Shown one piece after another: positions 1 through 7,050 of a stretch of 15,935 nucleotides of DNA. Made by a program: the position numbers and the translations under genes. The stretch comes from PHAA01 sp964584415 (lineage in GTDB: Bacteria > Bacillota > Syntrophomonadia > Syntrophomonadales > Syntrophomonadaceae), in the NCBI GenBank assembly GCA_964584415.1, contig CAZOZX010000044.1:1-15935 (forward strand), read 5' to 3'. Under the pieces are notes generated by a model. It saw only the letters and a list, made by a program, of their open reading frames with translations, ran no database searches and was not told the DNA's origin. The stretch's first letter is position 1; the number at the start of each line of letters is the position of its first letter.

Positions 1-213
1 ATGGAAAGAGTGACTGCCAAGTTCGATATCATGTCCAACCGTTTATCCCTGGCTATCATTTTGGCCAGCCTGCTGATCGGCACCGCTTTGATAGCCGAAA
101 AAATGAACAGTTTTCTGCTGTCGCGGGTCCCGGTGGTTGAATTGGGTTTTGTCGGGGCATTTATACTGGGATTGTTCCTGGCCTATTCGATAATCAAAAG
201 CGGCCGTTTTTGA
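1..213 (+). CDS. C-terminal end of a UbiB/ABC1-family atypical kinase (partial, 5' end outside window)
   Basis: The first 70 codons read as a short hydrophilic stretch followed by two membrane segments (about residues 15-32 and 45-65) joined by a short loop, ending in IIKSGRF. This two-helix tail closing with a basic SGR/SGK-like end is typical of the C-terminus of UbiB/AarF/ABC1 proteins, membrane-anchored kinase-like ATPases tied in other bacteria to isoprenoid-quinone or lipid biology. The motif NRLSLAIILASLLIGTALI just before and within the first helix also fits. The kinase core is not in the window, so the ATG at base 1 is almost certainly an internal Met and not the real start. The gene ends with TGA at 211-213. 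I see no convincing terminator after it. The family call rests on the tail alone. Confidence 0.7.
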   Translation: MERVTAKFDIMSNRLSLAIILASLLIGTALIAEKMNSFLLSRVPVVELGFVGAFILGLFLAYSIIKSGRF

Positions 214-245
214 GTCGAAGCAGGATTTAAGGGAAACATTTCTGC

Positions 246-274
246 TTGACGGAATATTGTAATAGTGATAGTAT
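246..274 (+). promoter_or_regulatory. Sigma-A-type promoter of the T-box/alaR-alaT transcript
   Basis: A -35 box TTGACG (246-251, 5/6 match) and a -10 box TAGTAT (269-274, 4/6 match) are separated by 17 nt. Transcription would start near 281, just ahead of the T-box stem I sequence. The position fits a T-box leader of about 240 nt before the terminator. The boxes are visible; promoter activity is inferred. Confidence 0.5.
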
Positions 275-281
275 ACCGGAA

Positions 282-520
282 ATATCAAATCGCAAAGTTA
301 TGATCAGGATAGTAATTATTGGCCTGTTTCGCAGAGAGCCGGGATTGGTGAGAAACGGCAGCAGGGTAGTAATGAATGCCACCTGGGAGTGCTGGTTTTA
401 AGGCAAATGCACCAAGCCAGCCGGTTCGCCGCCGTTACCGGTTAGAGCTGGGCCATTGGCCAAGTAGGGTGGTACCGCGGGAAGCATACTCTCGTCCCTT
501 TTAGGGATGAGAGTTTTTTT
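282..520 (+). promoter_or_regulatory. T-box riboswitch leader, candidate alanine (GCC) specifier
   Basis: The leader has the hallmark T-box sequence AGGGTGGTACCGCG at 466-479, directly before an intrinsic terminator. Upstream, AGAGAG (333-338) followed by GGTG (347-350) matches the conserved distal part of stem I. On the 3' side of stem I, GAATGCCACCTGGGAG (374-389) is the expected specifier-loop region. Aligning the usual codon-then-ACC pattern puts GCC (Ala) at 378-380, followed by the customary purine; TGC (Cys, 377-379) is the alternative but would be followed by C. Uncharged tRNA binding the specifier and the T-box would favour the antiterminator and switch on the genes at 559-2219. An alanine specifier fits their alaR-alaT-like products. 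The T-box call is firm; the specifier identity is moderate. Confidence 0.93.
488..520 (+). terminator. Intrinsic terminator of the T-box leader
   Basis: ACTCTCGTCCCT (488-499) pairs with AGGGATGAGAGT (503-514) across a short T-rich loop and is followed by a run of T. It lies immediately 3' of the T-box sequence, as expected for the conditional terminator that competes with the antiterminator fold. Confidence 0.9.
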
Positions 521-558
521 GTTTCTAAATCAAAAATGGAGGAAGGAGGCTGAAGTTT

Positions 559-1044
559 ATGGACCTGAAGATCAGAATTCTGGAATTAATGGAGTACGAT
601 GCCCGTATCAGCACCAAAACCCTGGCTAATATGCTGGAGGTGGAGGAGGCGGCAATCGCCAAGGCTATTGCCGAGATGGAAAAAGATAAAACCATCATCG
701 GCTACGGGACCATTATAAATTGGGAAAATGTCGGTGTTGATGGCGTGTCAGCCATGATCGACGTCAAGGTTACCCCGGAAAGGGACAAAGGCTTTAACGC
801 CATAGCGGAAAGGATCCAGCATTATCCGGAGGTCAGGTGTGTCTACCTGATGAGCGGGACCTATGACCTATCGGTGGTGGTGGAAGGCAGAACCATGAAG
901 GATGTAGCCCGTTTTGTAACCCAGAAGCTGTCTACCCTGGAAAATGTCCAAAGTACTGTCACTCATTTCGTGCTCAAGCGTTATAAGCAGGACCACTTTA
1001 TCTATGAGGAGTCTCAAGAAGACAAAAGGCTGGTGGTTAGCTGA
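559..1044 (+). CDS. Lrp/AsnC-family transcriptional regulator, AlaR-like
   Basis: At 161 residues this has the length and layout of the Lrp/AsnC family. An N-terminal winged helix-turn-helix lies at about residues 1-60 (segments DARISTKTLANML and EEAAIAKAIAEMEKD). A C-terminal RAM/ligand-sensing domain lies at about 65-145, with the typical VRCVYLMSGTYDLSVVVEG core. Lrp proteins form dimers to octamers and respond to amino acids. The ATG at 559 follows AAGGAGG (543-549) at good spacing. The stop overlaps the next start as TGATG at 1042-1046, so the regulator and the aminotransferase are probably translationally coupled. In Bacillus subtilis the Lrp-type AlaR is encoded next to alanine transaminase AlaT; the same order and the T-box here suggest an alanine-related role. 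The family is clear; the specific ligand is inferred. Confidence 0.88.
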   Translation: MDLKIRILELMEYDARISTKTLANMLEVEEAAIAKAIAEMEKDKTIIGYGTIINWENVGVDGVSAMIDVKVTPERDKGFNAIAERIQHYPEVRCVYLMSGTYDLSVVVEGRTMKDVARFVTQKLSTLENVQSTVTHFVLKRYKQDHFIYEESQEDKRLVVS

Positions 1045-2219
1045 TGAGCGGGATGGAGTCCTATATTTCCAATATGGTGCGAGATCTGCCTCCTTCGGGC
1101 ATCAGAAAGTTCTTTGACCTGGTGTCCCAATCCGAGGGGGTAATATCCCTGGGGGTGGGTGAACCGGATTTTGTAACCCCCTGGCACATCCGTGAGGCTT
1201 GCTGGTATTCGCTGGAGAAGGGATACACCATGTATACCTCCAACTCCGGACTGCCGGAACTGCGCGAAGAGATCGTCAAGTATGAGAGCCGAAAGATCGG
1301 GGTGGATTATGATCCCGCGAATGGGGTGCTGATAACCGTCGGGGTCAGCGAGGGCACTGATATTGCTTTACGGGCTTTGCTGGAACCCGGTGACGAGGTG
1401 CTGATCCCTGAACCGTGCTTTGTATCGTATGCACCCGGTACCGAACTGGCCTATGGCAAAGCGGTGGCAGTGGAGACCTACGCCGAAGATGAATATCGCC
1501 TGCGTCCCGATGTCCTGGCATCCAAGATAACCCCGCGCAGCAAGGTTTTGATCCTGGCTTATCCCAACAACCCTACTGGGGGGATCATGACCAGGCAGGA
1601 TCTTGAGGCCCTGGTGGATATCATAGTTAAAAATGATCTGATTGTTATCAGCGACGAGATATACTCAGAGCTGACTTACAACGGTAAACACGTATCCATT
1701 GCCGCCCTGCCGGGCATGAAAGACCGGACCCTGGTCCTGGATGGTCTCTCCAAAGCGTTTGCCATGACTGGCTGGAGAATCGGATATGCCTGCGGTCATC
1801 CCGATATTATTCAGGCCATGACCAAGATCCACCAGTATACCATCATGTGCGCGCCGATCATGGGACAGATGGCAGCCATAGAGGCTTTGCGCAACGGGGA
1901 AGAGCAGATGCGCAAGATGGTCGAGGATTACAACTACCGCCGCAAACTGATCGTCAATGGACTTAACCAGATCGGTCTGGATTGTTTTGAACCGCGGGGA
2001 GCATTCTATTGTTTCCCATCGATCCGCGCCACCGGTCTCAGCAGTGAAGCGTTCTGTGAAAAACTCCTTTTCGAGGAACAGGTGGCTGTGGTGCCCGGCA
2101 ACGCCTTCGGTAATTGCGGGGAAGGATTCATTCGCTGCTGTTATGCAGCCAGCATAAGTAATATTGAAATAGCCCTGGAAAGAATGGCAACTCTAATAAA
2201 TCGACAAAAAAACCTATAA
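1044..2219 (+). CDS. Class I/II PLP-dependent aminotransferase, AlaT-like (alanine transaminase)
   Basis: This 391-residue protein is a full-length fold-type I aminotransferase. Visible landmarks are GVGEPDF (37-43), YPNNPTGG (173-180) with its PLP-contacting Asn, SDEIY (203-207) with the pyridine-nitrogen-binding Asp, LSKAFAMTGWRIGY (235-248) with the Schiff-base Lys237 and a phosphate-binding Arg, and FIRCCYA (362-368), whose Arg364 should bind the substrate carboxylate. The start overlaps the stop of the Lrp-type gene by one base, with no strong separate ribosome binding site, consistent with coupling. The pair sits under T-box control, so it should be induced when the cognate tRNA is uncharged. 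Next to an AlaR-like regulator and a likely Ala specifier, alanine-2-oxoglutarate transamination is the best guess; aspartate or another aminotransferase activity is not excluded. Confidence 0.85.
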   Translation: MSGMESYISNMVRDLPPSGIRKFFDLVSQSEGVISLGVGEPDFVTPWHIREACWYSLEKGYTMYTSNSGLPELREEIVKYESRKIGVDYDPANGVLITVGVSEGTDIALRALLEPGDEVLIPEPCFVSYAPGTELAYGKAVAVETYAEDEYRLRPDVLASKITPRSKVLILAYPNNPTGGIMTRQDLEALVDIIVKNDLIVISDEIYSELTYNGKHVSIAALPGMKDRTLVLDGLSKAFAMTGWRIGYACGHPDIIQAMTKIHQYTIMCAPIMGQMAAIEALRNGEEQMRKMVEDYNYRRKLIVNGLNQIGLDCFEPRGAFYCFPSIRATGLSSEAFCEKLLFEEQVAVVPGNAFGNCGEGFIRCCYAASISNIEIALERMATLINRQKNL

Positions 2220-2325
2220 TATTAGTTTGACCAAGTCTAATGATTCTTAAATCCTATCGAAAGGGTTGGAAAAAGGCCAGAATAATACGATATTTTACTA
2301 GAGGAATTATAAATGCCGGGTTGAA

Positions 2326-2351
2326 CCTCTTATACTATAAGGTATAGGAGG
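2326..2351 (+). promoter_or_regulatory. Hairpin that pairs off the ribosome binding site of the 2359 gene
   Basis: CCTCTTATAC (2326-2335) and GTATAGGAGG (2342-2351) form a 10-bp stem with one G-U pair and a 6-nt loop. The 3' arm contains the AGGAGG ribosome binding site (2346-2351) that serves the ATG at 2359. The structure could hide the ribosome binding site in RNA or act as a protein-binding dyad in DNA. The fold is read directly; the function is inferred. Confidence 0.5.
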
Positions 2352-2358
2352 TTTCGCC

Positions 2359-2835
2359 ATGTATGGGGATATTGACGCCAGTGACATCGAACTCCTGAAT
2401 GCGGTCAGCAATCTTACCCCGAACTACCGCAAGGAATTCAAGGACTATATTCAGTACCTGCTGACCAAGCAATATAAGAAGGAACTTATGATTTCTATTT
2501 TCCACAACCAGTTGATGCACAGCCTGCTCCAGAGCACCCTGCAATTAGTGGAACGGGAGGAATTCCTGATCACCCAGGTTGAAAAAAGAGTCAAACAGAT
2601 GCAGGAACTCTATTTCGGCATCTTCGAGAAGATTCACATCAAATACAGCGAGTTGATTATCGGCCTGGATAGTTATGAAATAGTCCGGGATTTTGGCCGC
2701 AACAGTTTTGACAATATCAATCGCGCCTGCCGCAGCGGCAACCGGCTGATTATACGTATGGAGATCAATGAATTTTACGAGGGTTTTTTCAAATACGCTC
2801 AGAAGAAAGAAGCCAGAAAAATCTTCGCAGTGTAG
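2359..2835 (+). CDS. Hypothetical all-helical protein
   Basis: I do not recognise this 158-residue protein. It is predicted by eye to be almost entirely alpha-helical and soluble, with no signal peptide or membrane segment. Residues 15-55 contain LTPNYRKEFKDYIQYLLTKQ, a pattern also seen in the linker or C-terminal helices of small helix-turn-helix regulators, but no DNA-binding helix-turn-helix is evident. A long amphipathic, coil-like stretch runs through about residues 60-95 (LVEREEFLITQVEKRVKQM). The C-terminus is basic (KKEARK). There is a strong AGGAGG at 7-nt spacing inside a hairpin. It sits alone between alaT and the MBL-fold gene in the same direction. The start, ribosome binding site and codon use support a real gene; the function is unknown. 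Confidence 0.75.
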   Translation: MYGDIDASDIELLNAVSNLTPNYRKEFKDYIQYLLTKQYKKELMISIFHNQLMHSLLQSTLQLVEREEFLITQVEKRVKQMQELYFGIFEKIHIKYSELIIGLDSYEIVRDFGRNSFDNINRACRSGNRLIIRMEINEFYEGFFKYAQKKEARKIFAV

Positions 2836-2885
2836 TTCTTTGCAGTATAATAGAGGCAATCTTCGTAGTAATGGAGGCTGCTTTT

Positions 2886-4487
2886 ATGATTATCAAGTTT
2901 CTGGGGGCTGCCAAGACCGTTACCGGTTCTTTTTTTGTGCTTGAAGTCGGAGCGACCCGGTTTGCCGTGGACTGCGGCATGTTTCAGGGTACCAAGCAAC
3001 TCAAGGAAAAGAACTACGGTGATTTCCCGGTCGAGCCCGGATCTCTGCAATTTCTGATTCTTACTCATGCTCATATCGATCATTCCGGTTTGATCCCCAA
3101 ACTATGCAAATGGGGCTTCAAAGGGCCTATCTACACCAGTCCTGCCACAGCCGAGCTCTGCACCATCATGTTCCCGGATGCCGGCCATATCCAGGAATCT
3201 GAAGTTGAGATGAAAAACCGCAAATTGAGCCGTGCCGGCAAGACATTGCTGGAGCCGATTTATACCGCCGAAGAGGCCCTAGAATGCCTGCCCCAGCTTC
3301 ACCCGGTAAATTATGACGAGATAGTCAGATTAGCGCCGGGAGTGGAAATGCGGCTTCGCGATGCCGGGCATATACTGGGTTCCAGTATTGTTGAATTATG
3401 GGCGGAAGAAAACGACCGCAAGGAAAAAGTGGTATTCAGCGGCGACCTGGGCCAGGGCGGCCAGCCTATCATTAAGGACCCCACGGTCATCGAAAATGCT
3501 GATTATGTTTTGCTGGAATCGACCTATGGCGACCGTTATCATAAAGGCACCGCCACCCGGGTGGAACAGCTCAAAAAGGTGATAGATGATACCATGAAGC
3601 GGGGCGGCAACCTGATTATACCTTCATTTGCGGTGGAGCGTACCCAGGACCTGCTCTACGACTTCAGTATATTACAAAGCCGCGGGGAACTGGATCCGAC
3701 TATCGATATCTATATCGACAGTCCCCTGGCCATTGCCGCCACGGAAATCTTCCAAAAGAGCATCGATTATTTTGACCAGGAAACCATGAAGATGATAAGT
3801 TCCGGGCACCATCCCCTGCAGCTGCCTAATCTTAAGTATTCCCGCACCCGTGAGGATTCGGTCGAGCTGAATAACCGTATCGGCAATACCATCATCATCT
3901 CCGCCAGCGGTATGTGCGATGCGGGGCGGATCAAGTATCATCTCAAATACAACCTGTGGAGGCCCGAGAGTACGATCCTGTTCGTGGGTTACCAGGCGGT
4001 AGGTACGCTGGGACGCAGGATATTGGAAGGGGAGAAGATGGTCACCATCCACGGCGACCAGCTGGTGGTCAAGGCGGAGATAAAAAGCATTGAAGCCTAT
4101 TCAGCTCACGCTGATCAGATCGGATTGATGAGCTGGTTAAAGAATTTCAAACAGAAACCCAAAACCGTCTTCCTGGTCCATGGGGAGGAGAAGGTGCAGC
4201 CCATACTGGCTGACCTGATTCAAAATGAGATTGGCATACCGGTGCTGATTCCTGGCTGGTTGGATACTTATGAGTTGAAACCAGAAGGAGTACTGGTGGG
4301 CGGGCAGATGGTCCAGGTGCACGAACTGCCTGAGCATAGAGCAATGCCGGTCAATAAGGCCCTGATCGCCGAACGCAAATACCTGGATTTGAGGTCCAAG
4401 CTAAACTCGCTGTTCCAGGAGAAATACGATCGGGCTCTCTATGATGAACTGATTGAGTCACTAGACAAGATCGCCGGCAATTTATAG
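2886..4487 (+). CDS. Beta-CASP metallo-beta-lactamase-fold RNase-like hydrolase (YSH1/CPSF73-like)
   Basis: The protein has 533 residues from this start. The metal-binding signature HAHIDHSG (His61, His63, Asp65, His66) is followed by AGHILGS (His162) and SGDLG (Asp187), the remaining zinc-site motifs of the metallo-beta-lactamase fold. A beta-CASP insertion follows, with LLESTYGDR, PSFAVERTQ, ASGMCDAGRIKYHL and SAHADQ (beta-CASP and C-terminal His motifs), then LVHGE. This is the arrangement of bacterial and archaeal CPSF73-like RNA-processing nucleases; RNase J is a more distant relative. A further ~60 residues extend the C-terminus. An upstream in-frame ATG at 2871 overlaps the GGAGG (2873-2877) that serves the ATG at 2886 at 8-nt spacing, so I chose 2886. 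The family is certain; an RNA substrate is inferred from homology. Confidence 0.9.
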   Translation: MIIKFLGAAKTVTGSFFVLEVGATRFAVDCGMFQGTKQLKEKNYGDFPVEPGSLQFLILTHAHIDHSGLIPKLCKWGFKGPIYTSPATAELCTIMFPDAGHIQESEVEMKNRKLSRAGKTLLEPIYTAEEALECLPQLHPVNYDEIVRLAPGVEMRLRDAGHILGSSIVELWAEENDRKEKVVFSGDLGQGGQPIIKDPTVIENADYVLLESTYGDRYHKGTATRVEQLKKVIDDTMKRGGNLIIPSFAVERTQDLLYDFSILQSRGELDPTIDIYIDSPLAIAATEIFQKSIDYFDQETMKMISSGHHPLQLPNLKYSRTREDSVELNNRIGNTIIISASGMCDAGRIKYHLKYNLWRPESTILFVGYQAVGTLGRRILEGEKMVTIHGDQLVVKAEIKSIEAYSAHADQIGLMSWLKNFKQKPKTVFLVHGEEKVQPILADLIQNEIGIPVLIPGWLDTYELKPEGVLVGGQMVQVHELPEHRAMPVNKALIAERKYLDLRSKLNSLFQEKYDRALYDELIESLDKIAGNL

Positions 4488-4495
4488 CTATAGCG

Positions 4496-4604
4496 GCAAA
4501 AAAGGTCTATAGCAGCGTTGATTCGGAAGAGCTATTCAATCGGCGTACCTCGTGTACGCCTCAATCATAGCTCTTCCGATTGCCTTGCTCTAAACCTTTT
4601 TTGC
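4496..4604 (+). repeat. Long imperfect palindrome (~109 nt) after the MBL-fold gene
   Basis: The left arm begins GCAAAAAAGG at 4496 and the right arm ends CCTTTTTTGC at 4604. In between, CGGAAGAGCTAT (about 4524-4535) pairs with ATAGCTCTTCCG (about 4567-4578). The apex is a perfect 7-bp stem GGCGTAC (4542-4548)/GTACGCC (4554-4560) with a 5-nt loop. The outer arm ends in a T-run, so it could terminate the rightward transcript ending at 4487. It could also be a mobile or REP-like palindromic element, because its right arm is repeated downstream. Confidence 0.7.
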
Positions 4605-4610
4605 TCGCTC
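4560..4610 (+). repeat. 51-nt direct repeat, copy 1
   Basis: The first 34 nt (CTCAATCATAGCTCTTCC onward) are identical to copy 2 at 4690-4740; over 51 nt, 47 positions match. This copy forms the right arm of the long palindrome at 4496-4604. No open reading frame covers it. Confidence 0.8.
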
Positions 4611-4689
4611 TAACCGGAGCGATTACCCGATCATTATGGCTTTAGTTACTGGACATTCCACGAAGTGGTGTGTCCCCGTTCCTTTCCGG

Positions 4690-4740
4690 CTCAATCATAG
4701 CTCTTCCGATTGCCTTGCTCTAAGCCTTTCTTATTCGCTC
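4690..4740 (+). repeat. 51-nt direct repeat, copy 2
   Basis: This copy starts 130 bp after copy 1. It lacks the matching left arm but follows its own hairpin structure: CCGGA (4614-4618) can pair with TCCGG (4685-4689), enclosing GGACA-CCAC/GTGG-TGTCC at 4651-4675. Each repeat copy is thus preceded by a palindromic apex, suggesting duplication of a structured intergenic unit. Confidence 0.75.
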
Positions 4741-4790
4741 CAAAGGAATAGAGAGTAGGCTCATGTGGCAGTCTACACACTAGTCTTGCT

Positions 4791-4822
4791 CAAAACAAAG
4801 CCGCCCAATTCTGGGCGGCTTT
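4791..4822 (-). terminator. Intrinsic terminator of the CoA-transferase gene
   Basis: AAAGCCGCCCA (4797-4807) and TGGGCGGCTTT (4812-4822) form a perfect 11-bp stem with an ATTC tetraloop. Read on the minus strand it lies 28 nt after the CoA-transferase stop and is followed by a T-rich tract (TTTGTTTTG, from the stem base into 4791-4796). It may also stop rightward transcripts weakly. Confidence 0.88.
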
Positions 4823-4849
4823 GCCTATGTTTCGAAAATATTATTCTCG

Positions 4850-6193
4850 TTATTTTTTATTGGTTTTTTTCCAGATGCCCAGGGCTTCGGCAGCCTTGAC
4901 CAGCTCATCCTGTGTATCAGGATGGGCGATGTTGATCAAGCCCTCAGCCCGCTGCCAGACGGTCATACCCTTCATGGCATATTTGCCATACTCGGTAACG
5001 ATTACGTCAGCTACCGATCTGGGGTCGGTGACTATGCCGCCGGGAGGCAGGGTAGGAACGATTCTGGACTTAATTTTACCGTCAGCACCTACATTGGCGG
5101 CTGGCAGAGCCACAAATGATTTGCCGCCTTTGGATAGCCAGCCGGCGATGACGAAATCGAGCTGCCCGCCGGTACCGCTTATATGGCGGGGTCCATCCGA
5201 CTCGGAACAGCACTGCCCATACAAGTCGACCTCGATGGCATTGTTGATGGTAATCAATTTGTCGTTGCGCGAAGCTATATAGGGCTCATTGGTATAGTTA
5301 ACCGGGTACATGGCGCATTTGGGATTATCATTTACGAAGTCATACAGGATCTGGGTGCCCAGGGCAAAGGTATAAACCATTTTGCCGGGATCGATAGCTT
5401 TGTATTTTCCGGTCATTTTACCCGCATTGGCCATATGCACATAAGCGTCGACCAGCATTTCAGTGTGACAGCTCAGGTCTTTGAGATCTGATTCGGCAAT
5501 GCCCATGCCTATGGCGTTGGGCATACCGCCTATACCCAGCTGAATACAGGATCCATCGGTGATTTCTTCCAGGATCAAATCGGCCACTTTTTTATCTATC
5601 TCGGTTATCGGCGGCGCGCCCAACTGGGTCAGCGGATAGTTGCCCCCTTCTACTATATAGGTTACCTCGGAAATGTGCACCGCCTCTTCGTAGCCTCCGA
5701 GACATTTGGGCTGCTTGTCATTGACTTCAACGATTATGACCTTGGCTCTATCACAAACCGCGCGGGAATGACTGCTCTGGGGGCCAAAATTGAAATAGCC
5801 ATGGTTATCCATGGGGCAAACCTGCAGCATGGCTACGTCGATCGGTTCAATGCGCTCGCGGACATAGCGCGGTAACTCCGAGTATTTAATTGAAGAGTAG
5901 TATACGGGCTTGCCAGTCTTGATTATTTTACGGTCTCCGCCGGAAAAATGCCAGCTGTTCCAAACGAATGATTCACCGGTTGGATCTACAGTATTTACTG
6001 CAGTTGGGTAGGGATTAACACATGACCAGATTTTAACATCCTTAAGTTCGTCTTTTCTGGCAGCCAATGCTGTATCGAGGTCCCTGACCTGGCCGCAGAA
6101 TTGCCCGTAATCCACCCAATCCCCGGATTTTATTACCTTTACTGCCTGTTCTGCGGAAACCAATTTTTGCCGGTATTGATCAGCCAAACTCAT
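4850..6193 (-). CDS. Acetyl-CoA hydrolase/transferase family: butyryl-CoA:acetate or 4-hydroxybutyrate CoA-transferase
   Basis: At 447 residues this matches the butyryl-CoA:acetate/4-hydroxybutyrate CoA-transferase branch. The N-terminal domain (about 1-185) has the ...VKSGDWVDYG-like opening and CPMDNHGYFNFG (126-137). The C-terminal domain has QLGIGGMPNAI (218-228), CHTEMLVDA (242-250), NNAIEVDLYGQ (317-327) and GTGGQLDFV (340-348). Glu245 in HTEM is the likely nucleophile that forms the glutamyl-CoA thioester, by alignment from memory with Glu238 of the Clostridium aminobutyricum enzyme. The reaction moves CoA between acyl-CoA and acetate, here probably activating butyrate with acetyl-CoA or the reverse. 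It is monocistronic, starts with ATG after a TAAGGGGGAA ribosome binding site (6201-6210) and ends at a strong terminator. Crotonase and 3-hydroxybutyryl-CoA dehydrogenase genes in the same window support the C4 assignment; exact acyl specificity is not readable. Confidence 0.88.
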   Translation of the reverse strand: MSLADQYRQKLVSAEQAVKVIKSGDWVDYGQFCGQVRDLDTALAARKDELKDVKIWSCVNPYPTAVNTVDPTGESFVWNSWHFSGGDRKIIKTGKPVYYSSIKYSELPRYVRERIEPIDVAMLQVCPMDNHGYFNFGPQSSHSRAVCDRAKVIIVEVNDKQPKCLGGYEEAVHISEVTYIVEGGNYPLTQLGAPPITEIDKKVADLILEEITDGSCIQLGIGGMPNAIGMGIAESDLKDLSCHTEMLVDAYVHMANAGKMTGKYKAIDPGKMVYTFALGTQILYDFVNDNPKCAMYPVNYTNEPYIASRNDKLITINNAIEVDLYGQCCSESDGPRHISGTGGQLDFVIAGWLSKGGKSFVALPAANVGADGKIKSRIVPTLPPGGIVTDPRSVADVIVTEYGKYAMKGMTVWQRAEGLINIAHPDTQDELVKAAEALGIWKKTNKK

Positions 6194-6611
6194 TCATCAA
6201 TTCCCCCTTACTCCTTAATATAGTACTCTCTCTGACTTGCTCTTGTATTACTCTAATCTACATCCTTGTACTCGCCTGCCCTCCCTTCTTAAAGCGGTAG
6301 TCAGTGATACAACAATCCCAAGAATACTCCCAGTATTCAGCGGATGTGATTAATACTTCGTAATATCTCTACACTTTTCGGGTGTTCACAAGAGAACGTT
6401 TGAGCTTTCCGTACTTCTGGAGCTTGTTTCTCGAATCTGCAGGTAAAAAGAAAAATTACAGTTGGGTGATTGTGTACTGCGAATAAGTAGGTATAAAGTG
6501 TGGCGAAATCTTAAACATTAGCCTAGGAACGAGATTTCTAAGGTGCTGTTTAATTATTCAAGTTAGAACTGAGGTGAAGTGCAATTGGTGCTTAAAATAT
6601 ATTGTGACTGG
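6194..6611. other. Noncoding, upstream of the CoA-transferase
   Basis: No credible gene is seen. The part next to 6193 should hold the minus-strand promoter of the CoA-transferase, but I find no strong -35/-10 pair. A loose inverted repeat (GAGAA at 6392-6396 with TTCTC near 6428-6432, enclosing AGCT pairings) is present; its function is unknown. Confidence 0.5.
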
Positions 6612-6639
6612 TTGTCAAACAGATATTAGTACCTATTAT
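6612..6639 (+). promoter_or_regulatory. Candidate sigma-A promoter in the long gap
   Basis: TTGTCA (6612-6617, 5/6) and TATTAT (6634-6639, 5/6) are separated by 16 nt. No coding region follows for about 400 nt, and another promoter sits closer to the gene at 7051, so this one would drive a noncoding transcript or a long leader. Confidence 0.45.
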
Positions 6640-6645
6640 ACATAT

Positions 6646-6951
6646 TTTTTGTAACGACGTCTTTTATTTTATCAATTATATGATAGCTTGTGCCATGCTA
6701 TTTTAAAAGAATTAAGTCGTAACTATAAATGCCCAGACGGTTGGCAATTGAAAAGGTGGAGCGGTAATGGCAGCGAGCCCTAAACACTGCCAAACTGGGC
6801 AATCACGGATATGGTATAGTACAATCAATTTAGTTTGTTTAATTTTTCTTTAATAGCCAAGGATAAACGGAAATCTTCGACATATTGGGAAGCTTATCCC
6901 GTCAAGCAGGTTAGCAAACCTTATGAGCGGATTAGTTCGCTTTTTGATTTT
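6646..6951 (+). ncRNA. Candidate small RNA or structured leader, unrecognised
   Basis: A transcript from the promoter at 6612-6639 to the terminator-like hairpin at 6926-6951 would be about 300 nt with no gene in it. Its centre (6731-6800) is closed by GCCCAG (6731-6736)/CTGGGC (6795-6800). TTGGCA (6741-6746) can pair with TGCCAA (6788-6793), but TGGCAG (6768-6773) competes for the same CTGCCA (6787-6792), which gives two exclusive folds. ACGAC near 6655 can also pair with GTCGT near 6718. I cannot match it to a known RNA family, and a degraded gene or chance folding remains possible. Confidence 0.3.
6926..6951 (+). terminator. Terminator-like hairpin before the DnaD-type gene promoter
   Basis: AGCGGA (6926-6931) and TTCGCT (6936-6941) form a 6-bp stem with one G-U pair and a TTAG loop, followed by TTTTGATTTTC. 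It is a short but plausible intrinsic terminator for the candidate transcript from 6612. Confidence 0.4.
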
Positions 6952-6990
6952 CTTAATCATTATTTTGGAGTTAATCATATAAATAGATAT

Positions 6991-7019
6991 TTGTTAGCCT
7001 AAATTAATGATGCTATAAT
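6991..7019 (+). promoter_or_regulatory. Promoter of the DnaD-type gene
   Basis: TTGTTA (6991-6996) and a perfect TATAAT (7014-7019) are separated by 17 nt, with an extended -10 TGC at 7011-7013. Transcription would start near 7026, giving a leader of about 25 nt before the ATG at 7051. Confidence 0.65.
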
Positions 7020-7050
7020 TCTCATACTTCGTGGGGGAGATGGAATATAA

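Noticed and set aside
218..247. AAGCAG/CTGCTT hairpin as terminator of the UbiB-type gene
   Set aside because: The stem is short with a long loop, has no T-run and overlaps the next -35 box.
2871..2885. Upstream ATG for the MBL-fold gene
   Set aside because: The ATG overlaps the GGAGG that serves the ATG at 2886; the protein from 2886 starts with the typical IIKFLGAA strand.
4560..4740. CRISPR-like array
   Set aside because: There are only two copies, with unequal flanking structure, no regular spacers and no cas genes.
4821..5282. Plus-strand 153-codon frame over the end of the CoA-transferase
   Set aside because: It is antisense to a conserved enzyme and starts inside the terminator stem with no ribosome site.
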